Assembly (NCBI GenBank): GCA_021647375.1
Contig: JAKIUV010000034.1
Coordinates: forward strand, 1 to 26,207
DNA from: Robiginitomaculum sp.
Lineage (GTDB): Bacteria > Pseudomonadota > Alphaproteobacteria > Caulobacterales > Maricaulaceae
DNA: 26,207 bases
Direction: 5' to 3'
The notes under the pieces were generated by a model. It had not been told where the DNA came from. It made no database searches and saw only the letters and a program-made list of their open reading frames with translations. Positions 13,929 to 21,858 of this stretch are shown here, in pieces; the first letter of the stretch is position 1; the number at the start of each line of letters is the position of its first letter. The position numbers were made by a program, and so were the translations under genes.

Positions 13929-14552
13929 CTAGCAACTTGCCCTTGGACCATTTGCTGAATTCACCACACTACATGTAATATCGGCACCACCAAATGAAAT
14001 TGATTTGGATTTGCGTGGTTTCAACATAAATGTTTCTTTCAGCGTCGGGGATTGCACAAATGTGCGCGACGGTGAAATATAGTCATAAGAAATTCTGGTA
14101 ACAACCAAGCCCGAAGTTTGGTTCAGCAAAGTAGCGCTGGTGCCGGACGGGTCAAATTTTGTATTGAGACCTGAACCTAATTTAGCGTAACCGACTTCTT
14201 GGATGTCGCCGTCAGAATCTACTTCAAAGCTAATTACATCAACTGATATTCTTTGGGAATTCGTATAGCTTGCACCGACAACGGCGAGGGACGCGTTGAA
14301 AATTTCTTCAATTTCGGCCTCGGTTAACGCTTCTTCCTGAGTGGCTAGATCTCCGGTAACCGAAGCCGCATGGGATACATTACGGTCTGCTGAGATTAAC
14401 ATGGAAACTTCGGCTAGCCCAAGATACAGCGCAATCATAACTGGTGCCACAAATGCAAATTCAATTGCAGCAACGCCGTCTTTGTCGTCTCGGATGCGTT
14501 TGGCAAGTGTGCCGATGCGGTTAAGGGGTGATTTTTTTACGTTCAACATCAT
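13929..14552 (-). CDS. tadE: TadE-like pseudopilin (second copy)
   Basis: The 207-residue protein has a basic N-terminal leader and a TadE-type segment: DDKDG followed by VAAIEFAFVAPVMIALYLGL. This is the pattern of Flp pseudopilins, cleaved by CpaA after the glycine, with a conserved Glu five residues after the cleavage site. The periplasmic part contains two cysteines (ITCSVVNSANGPRASC at the end) that could form a disulphide. AGGATAT precedes the ATG-ATG start. It is the last gene of a three-gene minus-strand unit, 16 bases after the other TadE gene. Pseudopilins of this type are minor components needed to start pilus assembly. Confidence 0.88.
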   Translation of the reverse strand: MMLNVKKSPLNRIGTLAKRIRDDKDGVAAIEFAFVAPVMIALYLGLAEVSMLISADRNVSHAASVTGDLATQEEALTEAEIEEIFNASLAVVGASYTNSQRISVDVISFEVDSDGDIQEVGYAKLGSGLNTKFDPSGTSATLLNQTSGLVVTRISYDYISPSRTFVQSPTLKETFMLKPRKSKSISFGGADITCSVVNSANGPRASC

Positions 14553-14568
14553 ATATCCTGTTCAAAAC

Positions 14569-15162
14569 CTAAAAGGGTTCGTTTTTAAAAGCCGTTGTGG
14601 CTGTGATAACATGTGTGTTGCCTGCGGCATTCGCCAGACGCGTCAGCTCGTTGGGAACGGATAAATGATGCACATACTGAACACGGACAATAACGACATC
14701 ACCACTAGCAGTGGCTGTATAAGTATCTGGCGGCATGACGGGATCCGCAGCTTCACAAGCGTCAATGACCGCTTGGCTTCCCGTGCAATCGGGCGGGGAT
14801 TGCGGCAATACCAACTCTGAAAATTTGCCATTCGCGGATGATGCTACATCAACTCTAAGATTATCACAATTGCCCACCGTGCTCATGGCGGCGCAAACGG
14901 CGGCTTTAAATTCGTCGGCGCCTCCACCCGTACCCTGAAATTCTCCGGTGCGGATGTCCCGTGCAACTTCTGCGACGGCATGGTTCACGGTTGATGACAT
15001 GAAGAAAAGAACGGATATTTCAACAATACCAAACAGCAATGCGGCGAACGGAATGCCCAACATGGCAAATTCTATGGCGGTTGCGCCGTCTTTGTTTTTA
15101 CGGAGCAAACTGAAAAAACGGCGCTTACTACGACGATTGTTTATTATAGTTTCAATGGGCAT
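14569..15162 (-). CDS. tadE: TadE-like pseudopilin (first copy)
   Basis: I take the ATG at 15162 rather than a TTG at 15177, since AAAAGAG precedes it. The 197-residue protein has a strongly basic leader (NNRRSKRRFFSLLRKNKDG), then ATAIEFAMLGIPFAALLFGI, a textbook Flp-type prepilin processing site and hydrophobic helix. The mature domain has cysteines at AAVCAAMSTVGNC, PDCTGS and IDACEAAD, four in all, probably disulphide-bonded in the periplasm. It lies between the CpaC-N-domain gene and a second TadE gene on the same strand, opposite the pilin and cpa operon. TadE proteins are minor pilins of the Tad system. Confidence 0.9.
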   Translation of the reverse strand: MPIETIINNRRSKRRFFSLLRKNKDGATAIEFAMLGIPFAALLFGIVEISVLFFMSSTVNHAVAEVARDIRTGEFQGTGGGADEFKAAVCAAMSTVGNCDNLRVDVASSANGKFSELVLPQSPPDCTGSQAVIDACEAADPVMPPDTYTATASGDVVIVRVQYVHHLSVPNELTRLANAAGNTHVITATTAFKNEPF

Positions 15163-15271
15163 AACTCTTTTCCACAACAGTTTATGGAACGGAAGCTAGC
15201 AAATACGCACTAATATTCGTTTAAATAAGGTGGTTAAAAAAATGTAAACCGGATATTATATACCAGCAAAA

Positions 15272-15934
15272 TTAATGCCTTGCCGCTCTACGGCTTGCCG
15301 CATTAATAGGCCTTGGCGTTTGCATTTTCTGGACTTCAGGGGCGGCAAATGACTGAGTTTGGGATTGCGCATTTTGCGATGTTGGAAACGTGCTATTTAG
15401 AACGCCGTCGCTAAAACCACCGCTGGAAAACGGGCTTGCTGAGATAGGCGTGCCTGTATTATCAATGGGCTTGTCTTTACCCTTGAAATTCGCTACAAAC
15501 TTTGGATTGTCACCTAAAACAGGTGCGGGCTGGCAAAAGGGCGTGCAACTATAAGACTGCCAGCCTTTGCCCGCTAACATTAACCGTTTCCCAGATCCCG
15601 ATTGATTATTGCCGACTTGTATGTCGGTGTTCAAAATCGTATTTCCCATGTCGTCGAGGATGATCACATTGGTCACACCATAGCCGCGCCCGAGAACAAA
15701 CAACAGGGTTGGGGAGTGAACGGAGACATCCGCGATTGCCGGATTACCAACAATAATCGCTGCTGCTGGTGCAGGGAGCCGCATAATTTGTGTTTTGTTG
15801 AGTGCCACAGAAAAATTTTCGGGTGCAGTGAAGTCGCCGGCAAAGGCCGTTTGTGGTAATAAAGTGGAAAAACACAGGCCAGCAAAGCCGACAGTGATTG
15901 CACGAGAAACGGATGTGATAAACTGTTTTGACAT
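15272..15934 (-). CDS. Pilus-assembly protein with CpaC N-terminal domain only (no secretin domain)
   Basis: The 220-residue protein has a signal peptide ending QTAFA. Residues about 38-110 match the pilus-formation N-terminal domain found at the start of CpaC. Compare ALNKTQIMRLPAPAAAIIVG and GYGVTNVIILDDMGNTIL here with the CpaC stretches GKASTIDLPGGMADVVVAS and PGQTNVFFYDASGNEVLNLD. The secretin domain is absent. Instead there is a Cys pair (YSCTPFCQP) and a low-complexity Ser/Gln/Pro-rich tail ending in basic residues. It is the first gene of the minus-strand tadE unit and faces the pilin gene across a 264-bp region. A ribosome-binding site AAAGGAAC precedes the ATG. It is probably a periplasmic accessory of the pilus secretin; this role is inference. 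Confidence 0.85.
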   Translation of the reverse strand: MSKQFITSVSRAITVGFAGLCFSTLLPQTAFAGDFTAPENFSVALNKTQIMRLPAPAAAIIVGNPAIADVSVHSPTLLFVLGRGYGVTNVIILDDMGNTILNTDIQVGNNQSGSGKRLMLAGKGWQSYSCTPFCQPAPVLGDNPKFVANFKGKDKPIDNTGTPISASPFSSGGFSDGVLNSTFPTSQNAQSQTQSFAAPEVQKMQTPRPINAASRRAARH

Positions 15935-16198
15935 TGGGTGTTCCTTTAATATTTAAGTGTTAATACGCTGATGTGGTGAATGAACCGTTTACAAAACCAC
16001 CTAACCTTTACGAAAAACGGCCAAATTTCGTATGTATATATAAAGGGACTGCGGTTTAAATGCTTCTTGGGCTAATTTTACCAAATTTTTACCGTGTCTT
16101 TTATCAGGTTGGTAAAACCTCTGTCTTATGTTGCGGTTATCAGGGATTGTCCTGAAAAAGGGAAAACCTTTATTTTAATGCATACGTGGGAGTTAGTT

Positions 16199-16372
16199 AT
16201 GCAAAATTTTGTTACTCGTTTTAAGAACGACGAATCCGGTGCTACCGCCATTGAATATGGCCTTATTGCTGCTTTGATTTCTGTTGGTATTATTGCTGCC
16301 GCCACATCTTTGGGCGACAACATTGCTACGAAATTCAACACAGTTTCACTGGCAGTTGCTAATGCTAGCTAA
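16199..16372 (+). CDS. pilA: Flp-type (type IVb) major pilin
   Basis: The ATG at 16199 follows GGGAG and gives a 57-residue prepilin; the frame is open further upstream but only this start fits the family. The leader MQNFVTRFKNDESG is cleaved after Gly14, giving a mature pilin that begins ATAIEYGLIAALISVGIIAA, with the invariant Glu5 and Tyr6. The mature length of about 43 residues is normal for Flp pilins. CpaA at 16551 is the matching prepilin peptidase. The gene has its own terminator at 16420-16453, so it is likely made as an abundant separate transcript ahead of the cpa genes, as in Caulobacter. The 264-bp divergent upstream region holds TTAA repeats near 15949-15966 but no clear complete promoter. 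Confidence 0.95.
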   Translation: MQNFVTRFKNDESGATAIEYGLIAALISVGIIAAATSLGDNIATKFNTVSLAVANAS

Positions 16373-16419
16373 GCCTAGCAATTAATTTGATGTTCTCGCG
16401 CAATCGAGGATTTGAATTT

Positions 16420-16453
16420 ACCGCTCTGAACTCTGGTTCAGGGCGGTTTTTTT
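16420..16453 (+). terminator. Rho-independent terminator after the pilin gene
   Basis: The arms 16420-16431 (ACCGCTCTGAAC) and 16436-16447 (GTTCAGGGCGGT) pair over 12 bases with one G-U wobble, around a TCTG loop. They are followed by a run of seven T residues. It lies 48 bases after the pilin stop and about 100 bases before cpaA. Confidence 0.92.
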
Positions 16454-16550
16454 ATGGTTTAAACCAGCCGTTAACTCTGTTTTGCTATCAAGACATATGA
16501 AGGGCTTCCAAAGACCCTAATTTAACTAGTCAGATAGAGGTGAGGGTAGA

Positions 16551-17060
16551 ATGTTCGTGTCATTTTTCATAATTTTAATTGTCGTCGGATGCATGTTGGC
16601 AACAGGTTGGAAAGACCTGACCAGCATGACAATTCCCAACTGGATCAGTCTGGTATTGGTCGCGGGTTTCTTTATCACGGCACCATTTGCCTGGCAGGGC
16701 TGGGCAGTCTTCGGCACGCATATATTGGTCGGTCTGGTTTGTTTCTTCATTGGTGTTACTTTGTTTGCATTTGGCCAAATGGGGGGCGGTGATGCAAAAC
16801 TATTTGCTGCCACATCAATATGGTGGGTATGGGCAGATTTAGGGCATTATGCGATTTATACGGCGCTGGCAGGCGGGGTATTGACTATACTCATTATTCT
16901 TGGACGCAAGTATTTGCCTGAAAAAGCGTTGAAAACAGACTGGCTGCACCATTTATTTAAAGATGAAAAGAAGATTCCTTACGGCATTGCCTTGGCGTTT
17001 GGTGCCTTGGTTACCCTGCCGACGAGTGATTTATACCTATATGCAAGTGGAATTGCATGA
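16551..17060 (+). CDS. cpaA: Prepilin peptidase of the Flp pilus, CpaA/TadV
   Basis: This 169-residue polytopic inner-membrane protein is an A24 aspartic peptidase of the short type that lacks the methylase domain. The two catalytic aspartates are Asp22 (in GWKDLTSMTIPNW) and Asp81 (in GQMGGGDAKLF, the GxGD motif). It cleaves the leaders of the pilin at 16199 and of the TadE pseudopilins. About five to six hydrophobic segments are visible. A purine-rich GAGGTGAGGG lies before the start. It is the first gene of the cpa/tad run after the pilin terminator, so cpa transcription may start in the gap 16454-16550 or come from read-through. Confidence 0.95.
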   Translation: MFVSFFIILIVVGCMLATGWKDLTSMTIPNWISLVLVAGFFITAPFAWQGWAVFGTHILVGLVCFFIGVTLFAFGQMGGGDAKLFAATSIWWVWADLGHYAIYTALAGGVLTILIILGRKYLPEKALKTDWLHHLFKDEKKIPYGIALAFGALVTLPTSDLYLYASGIA

Positions 17061-17094
17061 AAATAACGGAAAAATGCGAAAAAGTTTACACTTA

Positions 17095-17109
17095 TTAACC
17101 ATGCTTTAT
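17095..17109 (+). promoter_or_regulatory. Near-consensus CtrA-type site before cpaB
   Basis: TTAA-CCATGCT-TTAT keeps the seven-base spacing of the CtrA box, with one mismatch in the second half. It is 57 bases before the cpaB start, in the 105-bp gap after cpaA. Pilus genes are CtrA targets in Caulobacter, so a local promoter for cpaB onward is plausible. Confidence 0.3.
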
Positions 17110-17165
17110 CATATGGGGCGTTAGATTTTCACAGAAATGGGCTTTAATAAAACCTGCGAGGGGTT

Positions 17166-18017
17166 ATGAACACGAAAAAAGTATTATTATTAGGTGGCCT
17201 TGGCGTCATTTCTGTTGTTGCATTCTTGCAATTGCAAAAAATGACAGCGCCAGCCCCGGTTGCGCCTGTTGCGGCGGCACCTGTTGCTGAAGTGGTTTCC
17301 AATGTTGAGTATGTGGATATTTTGGTTGCGGCGATGGATATACAGCGCGGCACGCGTCTGACCTCTGACCATTTACAGTGGAAGCCTTGGCCTGCGGAGG
17401 CGCTTGAGCCAAATCAAATTGACATGCAAAATCAACCGCAAGCGTTGGAGGATTATACGCAAGCTGTAGCGCGCGCAGATATATATGAAGGCGAGCCAAT
17501 AATGCGGACAAAAGTGGTTCAAACCGGAGGTCGTGGCCGGATGGCAGCTTTGCTGAGGCCGGGTATGCGGGCTATTTCAACCCGTATAACTGCCGGCAGT
17601 GCTGCTGGTGGCTTTATTCAGCCGGGCGACCGGGTTGATGTGATTTTAACCACACAATTGCCGCGCTCTATGCGAAAAGACATAGCAAATACGCAAAATA
17701 ACTTTGTTTCAAACACGATTTTCGAAAATGTCCCTGTATTGGCCATTGGTCAGACCAGCAATCAGGACCCCGAAAGTGAAGCATTTGTTATTGGTTCTAC
17801 GGCGCTCCTAGAGATGTCACCTTCGGATGCTGAAGTGTTAATTGAAGCCCAGTCAAAGGGGGATATTTCGCTTATTTTGCGGGGGTTGAGCCGCCAGGGT
17901 GCAGGATATGTTCCCAGTGCGGCGACAACAATTCGTGAAAAATCATCTGGTGCGGTCAGGTCGTTGGTTATTTACCGAAATGGCCAAAAACAACAAGTGT
18001 CGATCCAGGGAAACTGA
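17166..18017 (+). CDS. cpaB: Flp pilus assembly protein CpaB (RcpC)
   Basis: The 283-residue protein has an N-terminal membrane anchor (KVLLLGGLGVISVVAFLQL). An Ala/Pro/Val linker (APAPVAPVAAAPVAEVV) leads to a SAF domain from about residue 46 to 115 (VDILVAAMDIQRGTRLTSDH). After that comes the RcpC-type domain with LRPGMRAISTRITAGSAAGG and IQPGDRVDVILTT. CpaB sits in the periplasm, anchored in the inner membrane, and is thought to work with the secretin CpaC. GAGGGG lies before the ATG. It is followed by cpaC after 29 bases. Confidence 0.94.
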   Translation: MNTKKVLLLGGLGVISVVAFLQLQKMTAPAPVAPVAAAPVAEVVSNVEYVDILVAAMDIQRGTRLTSDHLQWKPWPAEALEPNQIDMQNQPQALEDYTQAVARADIYEGEPIMRTKVVQTGGRGRMAALLRPGMRAISTRITAGSAAGGFIQPGDRVDVILTTQLPRSMRKDIANTQNNFVSNTIFENVPVLAIGQTSNQDPESEAFVIGSTALLEMSPSDAEVLIEAQSKGDISLILRGLSRQGAGYVPSAATTIREKSSGAVRSLVIYRNGQKQQVSIQGN

Positions 18018-18046
18018 ACAAGGAAATTAAAAAGGTGGAAACAAAA

Positions 18047-19513
18047 ATGTTGCCCAAATTTTATAAAGCGCACTATAAAGCATTGTTTTATTCGGCGGGA
18101 GTAGCGCTGGCATGCCTCGGCAGTTTGTCTTTAACTGCGCAGGCGGGGCCAAGATCCTATGCGGATGTTCGCTCTAATATAGTGCAGTCCAATTTCTCTG
18201 GAACAACCAAGAAGTCCATGCTTATACCTTATGGTAAAGCGAGTACTATTGATTTACCAGGCGGTATGGCCGATGTGGTTGTGGCAAGTCCATCTATTGT
18301 AGATGCGGTTGTGCATACGCAAACCCGTGTTTTGCTCATTGGCAAAAATCCGGGTCAAACCAATGTTTTCTTTTATGATGCCAGTGGAAATGAGGTGTTA
18401 AATCTTGATGTCCGGGTTGAGCGGGATGTATCTGGTCTTGAGGCTCTGATTGCCGAGCATGCGCCCGGTAATGCTATTAATGTCGAATCGTTTAACAACA
18501 ACATTTTGCTGTCAGGTGAAGTCGCTAATGCCGGGACTTCAAAAGTCGTAATGGATTTGGCTAATTTATGGCTAAGCGAGACAACGGCCACTGGAGAAAA
18601 AGGCGAAATTACAAATATCATGCAAGTTATGGGCAATGAACAGGTTATGCTCAAGGTTCGTATCGTGGAGATGCAACGTTCGGTGACCAAGCAAATGGGC
18701 ATTGATTTTAATGCTTTAGCGCAAGTCGGAGATGCGAGTTTCGGTCTGATTGGTAATTCTGCTGTTACTACGGGTGCGGGTTTTAATGGTAACTTAAATT
18801 GGATTAATACGGGTGGTGGCGCTCTACAGTCTTTGACCAGTAACCTCCAGGCACTAGAAAAAGTTGGCTTGGTTCGCACTTTGGCGGAGCCGGTGTTGAC
18901 AACAATATCTGGTGAGACTGCGAACTTTTTATCAGGCGGCGAGTTTCCCTTGCTGACCAATGTATTTATTGATGATAATGGGCAGTTGCAGCGAGAATTT
19001 GAATATAAGCCGTTTGGCGTGTCTCTTGGATTTACACCAGTTGTGATGAGTGAGGGGCGGATTTCTCTTAATATTTCAACGGAGGTTTCTGAACCGACAA
19101 CCGAAGGTGCGTTTGGAACCAATGGTGGGGAAATTCCGGGTATACGAACCCGGCGTGCGAATACTGTTGTCGAATTACCAGCTGGTGGCAGTATGGTCAT
19201 TGCGGGGTTAATCCGTGAGGAAAGCCGGCAAAGTACGAGTGGTACACCGGGTCTTAAAGACATTCCAGGCTTGGGTGCGTTCTTCCGTAACCGTGATGAC
19301 CAGACTACGGAAACAGAGCTTGTGATTATCGTAACACCTTATCTGGTTAACCCGACACACCCTGACAAATTGCAAACGCCGTTAGACGGTATGATTGCGG
19401 CGAATGATCGGGAAGTTGCATTTTTGGGGCGCTTAAATAAAGTTTACGGGAAAAATAGTAGGCCGGACCCCAAGCAGCGGCTGCTTGGGACATTTGGCCA
19501 TGTGGTGGATTAG
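18047..19513 (+). CDS. cpaC: Outer-membrane secretin of the Flp pilus, CpaC (RcpA)
   Basis: The ATG at 18047 has AAGGTGG seven bases upstream; an in-frame GTG at 18035 overlaps that site and is less likely. The 488-residue protein has a signal peptide ending LTAQA. The pilus-formation N-terminal domain follows (GKASTIDLPGGMADVVVAS and onward), then a BON-like region (NAINVESFNNNILLSGEVA). The secretin domain runs from about residue 195 to 440 (NEQVMLKVRIVEMQRSVTKQ, VELPAGGSMVIAGLIREE, GLKDIPGLGAFFRNR, ELVIIVTPYLV). It forms the multimeric outer-membrane channel for the pilus. The next gene, cpaD, starts after 10 bases. Confidence 0.96.
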   Translation: MLPKFYKAHYKALFYSAGVALACLGSLSLTAQAGPRSYADVRSNIVQSNFSGTTKKSMLIPYGKASTIDLPGGMADVVVASPSIVDAVVHTQTRVLLIGKNPGQTNVFFYDASGNEVLNLDVRVERDVSGLEALIAEHAPGNAINVESFNNNILLSGEVANAGTSKVVMDLANLWLSETTATGEKGEITNIMQVMGNEQVMLKVRIVEMQRSVTKQMGIDFNALAQVGDASFGLIGNSAVTTGAGFNGNLNWINTGGGALQSLTSNLQALEKVGLVRTLAEPVLTTISGETANFLSGGEFPLLTNVFIDDNGQLQREFEYKPFGVSLGFTPVVMSEGRISLNISTEVSEPTTEGAFGTNGGEIPGIRTRRANTVVELPAGGSMVIAGLIREESRQSTSGTPGLKDIPGLGAFFRNRDDQTTETELVIIVTPYLVNPTHPDKLQTPLDGMIAANDREVAFLGRLNKVYGKNSRPDPKQRLLGTFGHVVD

Positions 19514-19523
19514 GAGCAGTTAA

Positions 19524-20231
19524 ATGCGAAAGCAAAAAAATCAGTTCAAGCCAGAAAGGCGGGTCTTTCCTCGCGCAAAATTGGCTACATTGGCAATTAC
19601 TGCTGTCTTGGCCGTTGGCGGCTGTACAACTTATCAGCCGTCATATGCCCCCTCTGTGCTTAGAAATAAAATTACCGTGGCGGAAACGGTTGAACGGTTG
19701 GAGTTATACGCAGGGCAAGCTGGATTGCATCTTTCGGCACGCGATGAAGATGCCGTCGCTTCGTTTTTATCACAATATGCAGCAACAGGTCAGGGGCCGT
19801 TGTATATTAATGTGCCGTCAAGCGGCGCTACCAGCAAGGGTGTGGCGCAAGCTCAGTCTATCGTACAAAGCTATTTGGGCCGCATGGGTAGAGGTGGTGC
19901 AAATCTGCAGACCGGTCAATATCAAGCAAAGCCGGGTGGTGATGCACCTGTTATAGTTTCCTATCGCCGCTTGACGACCGCGCCAATCGATTGTTCCCAA
20001 GGGGCAAGTTTAACGCACACGTCGAATAATCAGCCCTACGGAAATTTTGGCTGCGCACAAACTGCGAATTTGGCGGCTTTAATTGATAATCCAATGCAAT
20101 TATTGGCACCATATGACTTTGATAACGCATACGCGGTGCGTCGTATGACGGTTATCGATAACTATAATGTTGGTGATGCGACATCAACAAAGCGCCCTGT
20201 TGGGCAAGAAGTTTCTGCAGGTGGAGATTAA
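19524..20231 (+). CDS. cpaD: Pilus assembly lipoprotein CpaD (RcpB-like)
   Basis: The 235-residue protein has a basic N-terminus and a hydrophobic segment ending in a lipobox-like VGGC, with Cys34, so it is probably a lipoprotein. The CpaD domain covers about residues 45-200: VAETVERLELYAGQAGLHLS, a Gly/Gln-rich middle, and DCSQGASLTHTSNNQPYGNF with GCAQTANLAALIDNPMQLLA. That end is the best conserved CpaD signature. CpaD is thought to help assemble or stabilise the CpaC secretin in the outer membrane. TAGGAG precedes the start, and cpaE begins five bases after the stop. Confidence 0.93.
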   Translation: MRKQKNQFKPERRVFPRAKLATLAITAVLAVGGCTTYQPSYAPSVLRNKITVAETVERLELYAGQAGLHLSARDEDAVASFLSQYAATGQGPLYINVPSSGATSKGVAQAQSIVQSYLGRMGRGGANLQTGQYQAKPGGDAPVIVSYRRLTTAPIDCSQGASLTHTSNNQPYGNFGCAQTANLAALIDNPMQLLAPYDFDNAYAVRRMTVIDNYNVGDATSTKRPVGQEVSAGGD

Positions 20232-20235
20232 TACT

Positions 20236-21852
20236 ATGACACAGCCACAAATAAGTCCTGTGACAACTCCCCAGGCCTATCCTGCGCCTGGACAAGGAGC
20301 GCCTAGCCAAGGAGCAGCAAGGCCGTTAGCCGCACCAGTTCCAGCGCCTTTTCCAGGTCAATCGCCTATAGCACCACAACAGGTTCAGCAGAGCGGCACC
20401 GCCCCTTTGCAGGCAATGCCCGTACAGCAGGGATATGTACAACCGGAGCCGCAAGGCGGATTTCCGCCAATGCCACAACAACCGCAACAGCAAAGTTTGC
20501 CGCATTCCGGCATGCCAAGTGCTGCCGTCCCAACTCAAGGCGCTCCTATCCACGCGCCTGCTATTGCCGCGCCAATGGTGGAGCGCGACAAAGAGGGCGG
20601 CGAGAAAGCCTTGCCGCGTATTGCAATTCACGCATTTTGTGAACGTACCGAGACCGCAGCAACTATTCAGTCTACAACACAAGACTGGCGCATGGGGCGA
20701 ACCAATTTGAAAGTTTACATGGGTGGTCTGCCAGCGGCCATTGAATATTATAAGAGTGAGGGCACGCCTTCGCTTATTATATTCGAATCGAGAATACGTG
20801 GTCAGGAACTTTTTGCCCAATTAGAGCAATTGGCATCTGTATGTGATGCGGATACCAAGGTTGTCATGATCGGTGCGGTTAATGACATTAAATTATACCG
20901 TGATTTAATGGACCAAGGCTTGAGCGAATACCTTGTACCGCCGTTTCATCCTTTGACGCTTATCCGCTCTATTGCGGATCTGTATACAGATCCGGAAAAA
21001 CCATTTGTCGGCAAAGTTATTGCATTTTTCGGTGCAAAAGGTGGCGCTGGCTCATCAACAATAGCACATAATATTGCTTGGGGAATGGCCACAAAAATGT
21101 TGCAGGAAACTGCTCTGGTTGACATGGATTCGAGCTGGGGAACAACTGGCCTTGATTTCAATTATGATAGCTCCCAAGGGCTAGAAGAAGCGTTAGCAGA
21201 CCCAGAGCGCCTGGACGAAACATTGCTTGACCGTATCATGATTAGACATACGGAAAAACTTTCCATTCTACCAGCCGCAGCTTCTCTTGGTTCAACAGCG
21301 CCAACTTCACCGGCCTCGTATGAAGCGCTCGTCAACGGCATGCGCGGTTTGTCTCCAATGACATTACTGGACATGCCCCATGTTTGGAGCAAGTGGTCAA
21401 AGCAAATATTAGAAAGTGCGGACGAGATTGTGATTACAGCTACACCTGATTTGGCCAATTTGCGTAATGCAAAGAACCTGATCGAATATCTGAAAACGGC
21501 GCGACCAAATGATCCCGACCCATTGCTGATTTTGAACAAGACCGGTGTGCCCAAAACGGCTGAGATTCCAGTTAAGGAGTTTGCGGCGGCGGTTGGTATT
21601 AGTCCGGCACTGGTTCTTGCTTATGAGCCTGTAATTTATACAGAGGCTTCTAATGACGGTAAAATGCTCAGTGATTTAAAAACGGCTGCAGCAGCTTTTG
21701 AAGGTATTATGTATTTGGCGCAACGCTTGCGCACTGGCGAGTTCCCGGCGCCTATCACCAAGAAAAAGGGTTTGAAAATTGGCAAGTCCAAGTCTGGTAA
21801 AAAAGAAAAAAAATCTGGCGGGCTTTTGGCTGGCCTGAGAAAGCGGAAATAG
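20236..21852 (+). CDS. cpaE: Pilus assembly ATPase CpaE (TadZ, ParA/MinD-like)
   Basis: I chose the ATG at 20236, which follows GGTGGAGA at the end of cpaD; the frame is open further upstream inside cpaD. The 538-residue protein has a long Pro/Gln/Ala-rich, probably disordered N-terminus (about 1-115). An atypical receiver-like domain follows (about 125-250, with ESRIRGQELFAQL and GLSEYLVPPFHP). Then comes a ParA/MinD-type ATPase with Walker A-like FFGAKGGAGSSTIAHN (KGGAGSS at 268-274) and VDMDSSWGTTGLDFN. The C-terminus is very basic (KIGKSKSGKKEKK). The usual second lysine of the ParA motif is replaced, as in other CpaE proteins. CpaE localises the Tad machine, typically to a cell pole. Confidence 0.94.
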   Translation: MTQPQISPVTTPQAYPAPGQGAPSQGAARPLAAPVPAPFPGQSPIAPQQVQQSGTAPLQAMPVQQGYVQPEPQGGFPPMPQQPQQQSLPHSGMPSAAVPTQGAPIHAPAIAAPMVERDKEGGEKALPRIAIHAFCERTETAATIQSTTQDWRMGRTNLKVYMGGLPAAIEYYKSEGTPSLIIFESRIRGQELFAQLEQLASVCDADTKVVMIGAVNDIKLYRDLMDQGLSEYLVPPFHPLTLIRSIADLYTDPEKPFVGKVIAFFGAKGGAGSSTIAHNIAWGMATKMLQETALVDMDSSWGTTGLDFNYDSSQGLEEALADPERLDETLLDRIMIRHTEKLSILPAAASLGSTAPTSPASYEALVNGMRGLSPMTLLDMPHVWSKWSKQILESADEIVITATPDLANLRNAKNLIEYLKTARPNDPDPLLILNKTGVPKTAEIPVKEFAAAVGISPALVLAYEPVIYTEASNDGKMLSDLKTAAAAFEGIMYLAQRLRTGEFPAPITKKKGLKIGKSKSGKKEKKSGGLLAGLRKRK

Positions 21853-21858
21853 AGTACT

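Noticed and set aside
18373..19263. A 296-codon open frame antisense to cpaC
   Set aside because: It lies wholly within the secretin gene, whose family motifs are all intact on the plus strand; its residue composition is that of a shadow frame.
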